From Craspedostauros australis (lineage: Eukaryota > Bacillariophyta > Bacillariophyceae > Mastogloiales > Achnanthaceae): a stretch of DNA of 64,000 nt. The notes beneath the pieces were generated by a model that had not been told where the DNA came from, did not search any database, and saw only the letters and a program-made list of their open reading frames with translations. How positions within the stretch are numbered: the first letter of the stretch is position 1; each line of letters starts with the position of its first letter. The translations under genes and the position numbers were made by a program. Positions 43,332-53,038 of this stretch are shown one piece after another. The stretch covers positions 186,001 to 250,000 of the forward strand of contig JAMXDE010000018.1 of the NCBI GenBank assembly GCA_026770025.1, given 5' to 3'.

Positions 43332-44656
43332 TCAAGGCGCCCTCAGGAACTGATTGATGAGGATGCGGAACTGATCATCCACATCGACAATGCAGAACTC
43401 ATCCTCGCACTCCATGGCGACCTCGCGCTCGAGCGCCACAATGTCCGCGTCGCTCATGCCGGAACCCTGGTCGAGTCTGCGGTCTTTCTCCTTATCCTTT
43501 TCCTTCTTATCTTCCTTGTCCTTGTTTCCTCCATTGTTGTTGCCACCGTTGTTGTTGTTCGTCGGTGGTTGCTGCGGCGGCGGCTGCGTTGGGTCCGACC
43601 CGGTCGACGCAACCGCTTCGCCATCCTTCGGCAGCGTCTTGGGATCGACTGCCAAAGGTTTGGCGGGCGTTCCGTACAGCTGGACCAGCAGATCCAAGTT
43701 GAATCTCCCAGGTACCTGGTTGTTGCGCGTGCGGATGGTGTAATCCATGCAGTCGCCGCGATCACGATTGAAGTGGTCCTCATCGGTGTGCGGGAGCCCA
43801 AAGCCTGTATGGATGATGACGGTAGTGGCGGCGGGTAGAGTAAAGCAGAGTAGCATAATTCGTTTGTGATAATTGTGTGGGCAAGAGCACGTGAGCCACG
43901 AAAGAAATTGGAATGATATCATGGTTCATGCACACATATACTCTATGCGCAAGCACAATCACAATCACAATCATTTTCTTGTCTGCAAACTCTCAGTGAC
44001 GTACCGTGTCCGTTCTCGTGGCACATGAGGTAGGTGCGATCGGCGTCATCATCCATGAACCTGTCATTGAGCTGCGATGTGGAGTGCACGATGGTGCCTT
44101 CGAACTTGTCGATGAGGATGATGTTGATCCCATGCCACGGCGTATCGCCGTAGTCGCTGTTGCAGACCTTGAGACGGCCGTTGCGCGGGGAGCACTGCGG
44201 ATCGACGGAAACCCGGGACGTCTTGAGGTTGAGAGCATCCGTCTCGTTCCATGCCTTGATGGAGGCCTCGAAGAATGGGTTCCAGTCGTCGGTGCAGGCA
44301 TTCTCCACCATGAGGGTCAATCCGGCAGTGGCATCCCATCGGTTGGCCTCGCTCTTGCCAGGAGGGTCCACGGGGACGAAGTAGCTGACAGGATTTGCGC
44401 GGCCTGTCAGGATGAGCGACAGTCCAACGATGACGCCGATCCCAATGAAGATGAAGAAGGCGATGCACTTGATGCGTGAGCAGAAGGTGGCCGGTGGCTC
44501 TTCGATCTGCTTGGCCTGCTGTTCCTTGGCGGCAGCCGCGGTGCCGTTGACTGGGGAGGGGGTGGCACGAGGGACGTATGCATGCTCGACTCCTTCCTCC
44601 ATGTCGCTTTCGCTGGTGTCGGACATGGTGTTCTTGATGACGATGTTGGGACTCAT
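43332..44656 (-). CDS. Type II membrane metzincin-like zinc protease
   Basis: Two exons, 44005-44656 and 43332-43804, with a 200 bp GT..AG intron, give 374 residues. The cytoplasmic N-terminus is acidic and Pro/Ala-rich; one membrane span lies near residues 62-85 (IKCIAFFIFIGIGVIVGLSLIL); the rest would be outside. The zinc site is CHENGHGFGLPHTDE, HExxHGxGxxH as in metzincins, and a downstream CMDYT may supply the Met-turn. The intron falls inside this motif, between the second His and the following Gly. Two upstream Cys-containing loops (ENACTDDW, DPQCSPRN, KVCNSDYG) suggest disulphides. The tail is Asn/Gly/Lys-rich then acidic. No close family recalled; unrelated in sequence to the M11 pair beyond the zinc motif. 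An alternative start is the Met of MSDTSESDME. Confidence 0.8.
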
Positions 44657-46610
44657 CGTTGCTATGTCTTGTGTTCAGTATTGCTATTGCTATTGCTATT
44701 GCTATTGAGTATTGCGATTGAGTATTGCGATTGAGTATTGCGATTGCTGTTGCTGGTGGCAGATGAGATGTTCGTTTGGTTGGATTGTGTTGTTGTTGTT
44801 GTTGTTGTTGCAAGTTTTATGAGACATCGACATCAAGGGAAGCTTGATGCTCCTGCAGCACCGTCCATGATGTAGAATACTGCCTACCCACTCTCCGAGT
44901 ATCCTGCGCCTCTTGCATCACACATCTCTGTTTGCGTTGGTCCTCGTGTGTGTGCCTCCTAACGACCTATTGTACCAACGAGTGCTTTCATTTGTCGAAC
45001 CGCAACAACTCTCGCGTCGAATAGACGACGCACTCGTGGAGTACGAATACGTGTTGATGTCCATGCAGAGTGGGTGGAGGCGATTCGCCTTGACATCATC
45101 ACCAATGCCGCGATTGTCATCACATCCCACCGTGTATTTGTGACCACGAAAGCCTCTTCTGCCTCTGTATCGTGTTGTATTCGGGAGGAGAAAGCCGATT
45201 ATGCACGACCAAAACCATTCGAATCCGGTCCATCCGTGTCACATTGGACATTGCCATCTGGAACTTCAACAACGCCACATCATCCTTTCCCAACTCCTTT
45301 CTTCATGTGCATCTCGATTATCTCCATCGCGCACCTTTGCACGTCTAAATTCACAACATTTCCGTTTCGATTCGATTTTCGCATCGAACGGAGCAACTTT
45401 GGAGCGGGACCATGATCTGGCATCCGGCACCTCGGGTTTGCCTCCAATCAACATCGACATCAACACGACTTATCATATCCGTTCTGCATGGTACATCAAC
45501 GGACGCACACGGGGTGAACAAGACCCACGTACTTCATTGTGTTCAGCACGTGCATACTCCAACTCGCGCCAGAAGCAACTTCTCCGACCCCTCCTTGGGT
45601 TTCTCCTGTGTCGGGTGTTTCGGAGATCTGTGATGCGTGATCTGCGATGTTGGGATGTCCAAGAATGATCGGGAGGAGACGCCGAGCTTCCATCGGATAC
45701 GTTTGGTGGAGTGTCGTCCGATGTTCATCCTTCTCTTGGGTTGGGAGATGGATTGCACACGATTCATCATCCATCTGTATTAGCCTTCTCCGTCTCACAG
45801 ATTGGGGTGTGGCGCGGATGCGTTTGGGCACCTCTTTGGTGATGTAGATCAGCCGCACTCGCAACTGTGGACCCACCTGCTCTCACAGTCACCAGTTGAA
45901 TGATGGACAGATCGTGTTGGTGACATGCAATGAGGCTGGATACGATGCTACGCACTTGCTCTTGCATCTCATCTCAGTCAACAACATTTCCATCAGTGCG
46001 TGCTCGATGCTCTCACAACATCAACGATACCTGTGATGCTCCACCTGTTGCCCATAGATGCGAGAAAGGTGTGATCAGCAGAGCGTGAAGATATCTTGTG
46101 TTCCTAAATGGTACGCTACCATGCAATTACCTGCGCACTATTTTGAGTACAGCTCCCACTTGTCCACTTCGCTTCCTGACGATGTCCATTCTGATATGAT
46201 CATTGATCCAAGTCCCACACCCAAAAGATGGTATGATTGCATTCGTTGCTTTCTTTGGAGAAACCGATTCAGGTACCGTGCCTCTCGGTCCCCTCTTCTC
46301 GTTCATTCCATTCGATTTGAAATTGAATCGTAGAGGACCGGCCAAGCTGGTTGTTCTCACCAACCGAGGAATCCACGGTGTTTCGTTGCTTGTCTTGTTC
46401 CTGTTGCTTCTCGTTTGTACCAGCACATATGACGCATCGTCCAAGCGTTTGGCATGGAGTGTGATGCTGTCCCTCTCCACTCACTCAATCTTTCACTCAC
46501 TTCCTCACTAACACACTCGCTCGCTCTCCACCCTTGTTTCTCGTCCTGCGGCTGTCTGTCCATAAAAACCGATGTTACGATTCCATCCTGGCGTGCGGAT
46601 AACTGCAGCC
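44657..46610. other. Long intergenic stretch
   Basis: About 2 kb. Near the protease start are short tandem repeats (TATTGC units at 44683-44750 and a GTTGTT run at 44789-44810). The rest has only overlapping frames below 160 codons without motifs; genes with many small exons cannot be excluded. Confidence 0.4.
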
Positions 46611-47153
46611 TTACACGCAGCAGCACGACTGCTGCTCGTTGATGTAGTTCTCTGGGGTCATGACGCCGTTACGGATCTCCTGGTGCAGGAAGAAGTGAGG
46701 GTAAGCGAAGCAGGCGGTGATGATCATGCCCACAATGTTGGCGCCGAAGAGATCGAATGCGAAGGTGACGCAGTAGCACACGAAGGCGACCAAGACGAGC
46801 GGGGAGTTGTACTTGATGGCTCCGAAGATGCCGCAGACGTAGCACGCCGACTGCACCAGGAGGACGGCGACGAGGACGCCGACAGGGGCATCGCTGAGTG
46901 CCTGCAGGCTTGTGATCGTCTCGTCATCGTCGGCGTTCTCCGCGGCCTGCGAGGCGACGCCCTTCGCGGCGGCGACTCCGAGGAGGCCGAGCAGGGTGAT
47001 GCAGAGCATGATGATGTTCACGATGATGGTGGCGCGACGCACATCGCAGCATCCTCCGCAGCAGACGTGGCCGCGCTTGACGCCTGGGGTTGGGATGGCG
47101 TTGATGGTGGCCTCGCCAGTGGCGACCTTGGTGGCTTCGTAGTTGTCAGACAT
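46611..47153 (-). CDS. Four-span membrane protein with cysteine motifs at both ends
   Basis: 180 residues. After a 25-residue soluble start comes the cysteine cluster HVCCGGCCDVRR, then four hydrophobic segments at about 38-62 (ATIIVNIIMLCITLLGLLG), 90-112 (VGVLVAVLLVQSACYVCGIFG), 118-133 (LVLVAFVCYCVTFAF) and 138-155 (ANIVGMIITACFAYPHFFL). The protein ends NYINEQQSCCCV, a typical palmitoylation-type Cys cluster. The layout resembles small tetraspan proteins such as LAPTM/tetraspanin-like families, but no diagnostic motif is present, so function is unknown. Membrane location is safe; which membrane is not. Confidence 0.75.
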   Translation of the reverse strand: MSDNYEATKVATGEATINAIPTPGVKRGHVCCGGCCDVRRATIIVNIIMLCITLLGLLGVAAAKGVASQAAENADDDETITSLQALSDAPVGVLVAVLLVQSACYVCGIFGAIKYNSPLVLVAFVCYCVTFAFDLFGANIVGMIITACFAYPHFFLHQEIRNGVMTPENYINEQQSCCCV

Positions 47154-48136
47154 GGTGGTAGGTTGGCTTGAGGTGGCTTTGTTCTTCTTGTGATCACAGA
47201 GTCAGTGATGTTGCTGATGCTGTTGATGTTGTTGATGTTGTGTCCACGAAACGAGAAGGGCGAGAGAAGATCTTCGTATCGCACCACCAGGTGCACGCTC
47301 TGCTCGTATTGCTTTCCCCATGTCATTCTCGGTGCGGGGCACAAGCTTCTCGTCACTTCATCGACATCGTTGCCGTTGCCACGCCATCAGAGCAAAGTTG
47401 GTTGCACCGATTGACACCACCACCTCGTTCACTCCCACTAGCAGAAGAATTGCTGATTTCATTCGTGTTTGTGATCCTCACATCACAGCAAAGATCATTG
47501 GAGAAAGTTTCGAATAATGTTTGGAGAAGATGCGACATGCATCCACGACACATCCCATAAGTAAACTTGATATACTATATTCATTGTTTAATACAAACAT
47601 ACCGACATTGGGAGTTGTTATTTGAATTCGCTCACATTCGACCGTTGCGTATTGAACTTCGAATGAGTCAATGTGATCAAACCGGATCGTGGAGTCGTGT
47701 TGATCTTGATTCATGCACGACTCGATTCTTCATGGAGATTCGCCATTGTCAGACCGTCGTGCGGGTATGCCGATGATGACGCACGCCCTGCTGAATCGGC
47801 AAACGCGAGGATTTCTCCGACGTCTCTCCCTCTCTTTCGCTCTTGACACGCGCCACCTGTGGTGACACCGCGCAGCCAATGGATGAGAACTGGGGCCAAC
47901 AGCCACCAACGAAGAGAGAGTTGCGTGTTTCTGCGCTATCTTTGGATTGCATTCTGCTCGAACTTTGCGGCTTTCGTGCAGATGGCCACTCAGAAATGAA
48001 GGCGTAATTTCATCGCCTCACCAGAGTGCGGAACAGCCCACCAATACGAACTGCGGGCGCTCGACTACTACTCCTTGGGGATGGCACAGCCCCTGTGATG
48101 TCATAAAATTAACTCTGCCAAGCAACAGAAGCAACC
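47154..48136. other. Divergent intergenic region
   Basis: About 980 bp between the starts of the tetraspan and peroxiredoxin genes, presumably both promoters. GTTGATGTT repetition at 47212-47240. No gene supported. Confidence 0.5.
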
Positions 48137-48724
48137 ATGAGAGTCCTTTCTCTTGCAACCGCCGCCCTCTCGGTGGCCTCCAGCCTCGCCTTCACCATCA
48201 AGGCCGGCGACAAGCTCCCAGCCGCCAGCCTCCACTCCGGCTTCCCTCCTGAGTTCGTCAAGATCGACGAGTACGCCGCCGACAAGAACATGATCATCGT
48301 CGGCCTCCCAGGAGCCTTCACCCCAACCTGATCTGCAATCCAGGTTCCAGGCTACCTTGAGAATCAAGACGCTCTCAAGGAGGCTGGAGTCGACGAGGTC
48401 CTCGTTTACTGCGTGAACGACGGAGCCGTCATGAAGGCTTGGGCCGCCGACCAGATCGGCGACGCCACCTACGCTGACAACATCGTCAAGTTCATGGGTG
48501 ACCCAGCCGCCGAGTTCACCAAGGAACTCGGCATGGAGATGACCCACCCAGGCCCACCCTCCGTCGGCATCATCGGACGCTCCAAGCGCTTCGCCATCCA
48601 CGTCGTCAACGGCGAGGTCAAGTACGTCGCCGTCTCCGAGTCCGAGGACGACCCAGCCGGTGACTCCGACCCAACCGACACCCTCCACGATGCCATGCTC
48701 GAGGCCATCAAGGCTGAAGCCTAG
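48137..48724 (+). CDS. Prx5-type peroxiredoxin with UGA at the peroxidatic position (probable selenoprotein)
   Basis: A single frame of 195 residues if UGA codon 65 (48329-48331) is read through. Both sides are clearly peroxiredoxin 5-like: upstream VGLPGAFTPT, downstream SAIQVPGYLENQDALKEAG, then VLVYCVNDGAVMKAWA and HPGPPSVGIIGRSKRF. In the family the motif is PGAFTPTCS, so UGA replaces exactly the peroxidatic Cys, as expected for selenocysteine. It would reduce peroxides using thiols. The N-terminus MRVLSLATAALSVASSLAF is a signal peptide ending in an Ala-Phe step, with the mature domain starting at once, so import through the plastid-surrounding ER, perhaps stopping outside the plastid stroma, is inferred. 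No intron can remove the UGA. I did not find a canonical SECIS by eye; a disabled gene or base error remains possible. Confidence 0.82.
48329..48331 (+). other. In-frame UGA, candidate selenocysteine codon (Sec65)
   Basis: TGA between ACC (Thr64) and TCT (Ser66). The frame stays open and conserved for 130 codons after it. Confidence 0.75.
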
Positions 48725-49598
48725 AGCTCCATTGGACCCCCTTTCCGGTGGGCACAGACATGCGCTGTCCTCAGCGCAGACATGGAGTCCCGTCGCACGT
48801 CCCAGGAGTTGGCATCCAAGGGGACTGCTTGCCATTCGGCATGTCCCGTCCCTGAGGAGACCTGGATGCTGTAGCTTCGCATTCCTCCCATCACGTCCCC
48901 TTCCCTCCAACACTTCCCTCTTCCCACACCTGTTAGGTATGAATGACGTTTGGTATGCATCGAGCTCGATTTCAAATTCTCCTTTGAATCTCTGATCGAG
49001 CCGTGCAAACCAGACTGAAGAACCACACCGTCTTTGCAGCTTTAGATACTGCGTCTTGGTATCTTGCAAAGACACACCACCAACAGGCACCTGGAATGGG
49101 AGATGGTCGGAAAGGCGACTCTGGCATAGGAATGCGATCAGCAACACGTTTGGGTTGCAGCATCCGCAGACCAATCTCGCTCATATCCGTTGCCGACATT
49201 GATCCACAGCTTCATTCATTTCCGAGTAGAGTGATGGAATGCATATGGTAACGATAACACAACATAGTTCACGAGAGTTGGTAGATTTGCGATCAAGACC
49301 AGAGCATGCTGTGGTGTTGTGTACAATAGTTGTTTGACAACCACATTCGAGTGGATGGATGTCTGATGCTCACACCAACATCAACTTGTCATGATTGCAT
49401 GACGTCTCAGTGCAAGTTCGATGACACAAGATGGTTCGACTCCAATCACCAACACCACCTCACACCTTGAGAGAAACAGCGTGCCGTCCATTACCTGCAC
49501 GATTAGCAGCACACTCGCACATCAACAAAGAAGTCTCTGGAGCAACACGTCGAGTATTCCAGCACTCAACACAAGACAATGCACTGCCGCAATCAAGA
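48725..49598. other. 3' region of the peroxiredoxin gene and convergent spacer
   Basis: No gene supported. Strong hairpins occur: GCGCTG/CAGCGC near 48763-48778, and an imperfect long one at 49030-49073 (9-bp outer stem GTCTTTGCA/TGCAAAGAC, 6-bp inner stem AGATAC/GTATCT, 9-nt loop). Neither shows the UGA/GA quartet of a canonical SECIS. The next gene is convergent. Confidence 0.5.
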
Positions 49599-50975
49599 TC
49601 AAATGCATAACTCTGTAATTACCATCATGACGGCACCCAGGACAGTTCCAAGACCGATGGACCACATCGTCTTCGCCGCATCCTTCCATTGCCCCATCCC
49701 ATGCCTCCAGGCCTCCGGATACAGCTCCACGAAGGCCACCGATATCATGATGCCCGCCACCGACGCCAGTATGCACTCCATCGACAGAAAGGCCGACGTC
49801 TGCATGCGCTTGCCGCTCGGCAGCACGCACAGCGCCAGGAAGGCACCCAGCGGTTCCGCCAATCCCGATCCGCTCGCCAGCAGGAAGGCCAGCCACGGCG
49901 AGTCGGGGCGCGCGGCCACGCACGGTACCGCGATCGCGATACCCTCGGGGATGTTGTGAATCAGGATGCCCACCGCCACGGTGATGCCGAGATGGCGCGA
50001 CTCCATTGTGCTGGCGGCCACGGCGAGGCCCTCGGGGAAGTTGTGGCATAAAAGCGAAACGAACAGGAGCATCGCGACGCGCCAGGATCGTTTGGCCTCG
50101 TCGGATTGGAGGTCCGCGCCGGAGGACCATTGGAAGACGGCGTGCGTGGATTTGGAGTGTTTCTGTTTTTGATTGGAATAGCTGCCCGCGCTCTTGTCGT
50201 CTTCGGAACGGCCGCACGGCGATTTGGGGGATTTGGGTGACCGCCTTTGACGTGCTTGGGCAGCATCCTTCTTGCGCGTTGCTGAGAATGCCTCCGCGCC
50301 GTCGCCATCGTCGCTGCTGAATGTGCTGGATCGGCGTGGCTGGAATTTGTCATTTGTAGTGGAAGTGTTGGATGATGGATGGGAACCGAATCCATCGGAA
50401 TCCGCTGGTCCCATGAGCTTTTGCATCTCGTAGTTCTCCTCCGTGAGCACATCTCGAGGTGATTTGCTGATTGCATGGCTGCTGTGTCCACCGATGCCGC
50501 CACCGCCACCGTGGGCATGATGACCGCCCTCACCACCGCCTTCGAGCACCAGATCCGTCGGTTCAGGAAATGCCAGCTTGGACAGGAGGATGTAACTGAT
50601 GCAACCACCAAAGAACCAGCAGAGCCTCGCGAAGAGCAGGTACATCGGCGTGAACGATGAGTCTTCCTCGTCCTCGTCGGCTGCAGCCTCATCCATCGTC
50701 CAGGCGATGCCGTTGAGGCATTCTGGCCCGATGCTGATGACGGAGACCGTGATCATGACGGATCCGGCCAACGCAAGGGAGAACGTCATGGTGTCGCGGA
50801 TGACCTCGGCGGAGAAGCAGAAGACCACGGCTGCGCCCACGCAGGTGGATGCACCCGCCAGGGTTGACAGCAGCAGCGGGAACTTCCATGCGGCGCCTTC
50901 ATCGTTGTCATCGAATATCTGCAGCATGGTGATGGGCTGCGCTGTGTTGTGTTGTGCTGAGTTGTTGTCACTCAA
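49599..50975 (-). CDS. ZIP-family divalent metal transporter
   Basis: 458 residues. About three hydrophobic segments lie in the N-terminal half, then a long soluble loop (about residues 135-300) with a Gly/His-rich stretch (GGGEGGHHAHGGGG) and Ser/Arg-rich sequence, then about five segments. The metal-binding signature is present twice as in ZIP proteins: LLCHNFPEGLAVAAS in TM4 and GILIHNIPEGIAIAVP in TM5. This arrangement fits the ZupT/ZIP11-like branch, which brings zinc or other divalent ions into the cytosol. The His-rich loop may sense metal. A later Met (MLQIFDDND, residue 17) is an alternative start. The gene is divergent from the prenyltransferase gene, 478 bp away. Confidence 0.92.
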   Translation of the reverse strand: MSDNNSAQHNTAQPITMLQIFDDNDEGAAWKFPLLLSTLAGASTCVGAAVVFCFSAEVIRDTMTFSLALAGSVMITVSVISIGPECLNGIAWTMDEAAADEDEEDSSFTPMYLLFARLCWFFGGCISYILLSKLAFPEPTDLVLEGGGEGGHHAHGGGGGIGGHSSHAISKSPRDVLTEENYEMQKLMGPADSDGFGSHPSSNTSTTNDKFQPRRSSTFSSDDGDGAEAFSATRKKDAAQARQRRSPKSPKSPCGRSEDDKSAGSYSNQKQKHSKSTHAVFQWSSGADLQSDEAKRSWRVAMLLFVSLLCHNFPEGLAVAASTMESRHLGITVAVGILIHNIPEGIAIAVPCVAARPDSPWLAFLLASGSGLAEPLGAFLALCVLPSGKRMQTSAFLSMECILASVAGIMISVAFVELYPEAWRHGMGQWKDAAKTMWSIGLGTVLGAVMMVITELCI

Positions 50976-51453
50976 CCGTGTGAGAGAGTGGGTTAGGATG
51001 CTCCTTTTTGCTCCTTGCTTACTGCACGTTTCACTTCTCCAACTCTCTCGAAGTATTTATGAGAATAGTATTCTACAACTATGATCTTTTGCTGATCAGT
51101 GATCGATGTGACAGAAAGAGAAAAAGATGTGAGAAAGCCATCTCTTCGTTTGCGCGAATTGCGACACAAAGCAGAAAAGTCATCTTGGGACCATTCTCCA
51201 CATGACCCCTTCGACTGTTCTTCTCTTGTGGCCTCTGCGCGATTTCTACCTGTTGTGTCGACCATCCGCAGTCGCCGTCGACCAAAGATACCACACGAAC
51301 CCAACCGAACAGAGACACGACCACAAGCAAGGACAGAAGAGGCCCTTTCGACCAGGAGAGCACATCTCCCAAAGCCCAAGCTCGGACAAAACCCATCCGC
51401 ACTCATACCTGCCACAACTTCCCACAACTTCCCACAGCTGTCCACGCCGGTCC
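50976..51453. promoter_or_regulatory. Shared divergent promoter region
   Basis: 478 bp between the start of the ZIP transporter (minus) and the prenyltransferase beta subunit (plus). The plus-strand frame is open from 51202, but the encoded sequence has no similarity to prenyltransferases and is taken as leader. No specific element recognised. Confidence 0.45.
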
Positions 51454-52877
51454 ATGCACAGAACCATGAGCCTGCCAACCTTCGATACGGAACGCCACAT
51501 TCGGTACTTTGCCTACTCTCTGCAGAAGCTGCCGGAGCCATACACCAAGTTGGACACGAACCGTCTCACCTTGGTCCATTTCGCGGTGCAGGCGCTGGAC
51601 TTGCTGGGCGTCTGGGATGACCCGGACCGTCTGCGACAGCTGCACCTGTCCAAGCCCGTGCTCATCGAATGGATCTACAGTCTGCAGCTGACGAGGCAAG
51701 GTGATGTCGCAGCTGGTGCAATTGACGATGGCCGTGACAATGACGACGGCGGCACCCCCGTCTCGACTGCCGATCAGGCCGGATTCCTGGGTGGCACATT
51801 CCTGGGCGAGAGTCCCAAACAGGAATACCTGCAAGGACACATCGCCATGACGTACACGGCGTTGGTCTCCCTGCGCACGCTGGGCGATGACCTGTCCCGC
51901 ATCAATGCCAGCGCCATCACGGCCTCGCTCAAATCCTTGCAGCAGCCCGATGGCAGCTTCAACTGCGTCTCGGGTCACAACACGGAGCACGATCTGCGCT
52001 TTCTATATTGCGCCTGCGTCATATCCTACGTCCTCCAGGATTGGTCCGGGTGCGACGTCGATCGTGCGGTGGACTACATCCGGTCGTGTCGCTCCTTTGA
52101 TGGTGCCATCGGGTTGATACCCGGTCAGGTGCGTACATTTGTTCTGTATCTCTATCTATCGATCTATCTATCTATGTACCTGCATCTATCTTTGTGTTCA
52201 CCCATTTTCAACGACGATGGTGGTTGTCAAGGTGTTCTTGTCAGTCATGATGCACGGGATGCGGAGCCATTGGGCAGCTCGCCTACTCCAAATATTGTGC
52301 GGAGCCACTCACTGCGTCGTACTAACACCACACTACACCACGCCACACCACATCGTTTCATGCAATACAATGTTCTACCTTCATGCTCTGATTCAAACGC
52401 CAACAGGAGGGACATGGTGGCTCGACATTCTGTGGCACAGCGGCGCTCACGCTCATGGGCAAATTGAACGAAGTTTTGGACGACGATGATGCTGGCATGA
52501 CCTGGCGACGAGATTTGGTGTCGTGGTGCGTGCGTCGTCAAATCGGTGGCATGCAGGGGCGTCCCGGCAAGGCGGAGGATACGTGCTACTCGTACTGGAT
52601 TGGCGGAACGCTGCGGTTGCTGGGGCAGGATCGGCTGTTGCAGCAGCTGCCATTGCGTAATTTCATCATGACCTGCCAGACACCGCGGTTTGGTGGATTC
52701 GGAAAGATGGTTGGAGCGTATCCCGACATGCTGCATGCCTTTTACAGCCTGGCGTGGCTTAGTCTGTCCAACGAAAACGTTGAGGAACACCAGCGGTCTC
52801 CAATCCATGCTTTGAATTGCACGCTGGGGGTTCGGCAAAAGACGGCGGATTTGCTCGGGGCCCACGAGTTGCCATGA
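51454..52877 (+). CDS. PGGT1B: Protein geranylgeranyltransferase type I, beta subunit
   Basis: Exons 51454-52128 and 52407-52877 with a 278 bp intron give 381 residues. It starts with RHIRYFAYSLQKLPEPYTKLDTNRLT, close to animal PGGT1B (by recall), and continues with IEWIYSLQ, GHIAMTYTALVSLRTLGDDLSR, LQQPDGSFNC, WSGCDVDRAVDYI, GHGGSTFCGTAAL, MGKLNE, QGRPGKAEDTCYSYWIGGTL, GGFGK and PDMLHAFY. The zinc ligands Asp and Cys (EDTCYSYW) and His (MLHAFY) are present. With an alpha subunit it would attach geranylgeranyl groups to CaaX proteins ending in Leu, such as Rho and Rab-like GTPases, in the cytosol. The splice falls at PGQ|EGHGG, in phase 0. A Met at 51466 is an alternative start. The intron holds a short TCTA/TCGA repeat. 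Confidence 0.95.
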
Positions 52878-53038
52878 GATGTAGAATGTATACTCATATA
52901 ATACGTACGAGTTGCCCTGTCCTGTCATGACGAACACGAAGAGTTTACGAGAGCAGACGAATGGACTTTGGGCACTCAACAATCAATCCAAACACTCGAG
53001 TAGACGATCTCCTGCGTCGTACAATACACACTAGCGTT

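Noticed and set aside
48320-48360. An intron removing the UGA of the peroxiredoxin
   Set aside because: No GT donor lies before the TGA with an in-frame acceptor after it that would keep the conserved residues on both sides.
48930-49000. SECIS element starting at the ATGA near 48940
   Set aside because: The required helix between ATGA and the downstream TGAT does not form; only a small TTCAAA/TTTGAA hairpin is present.
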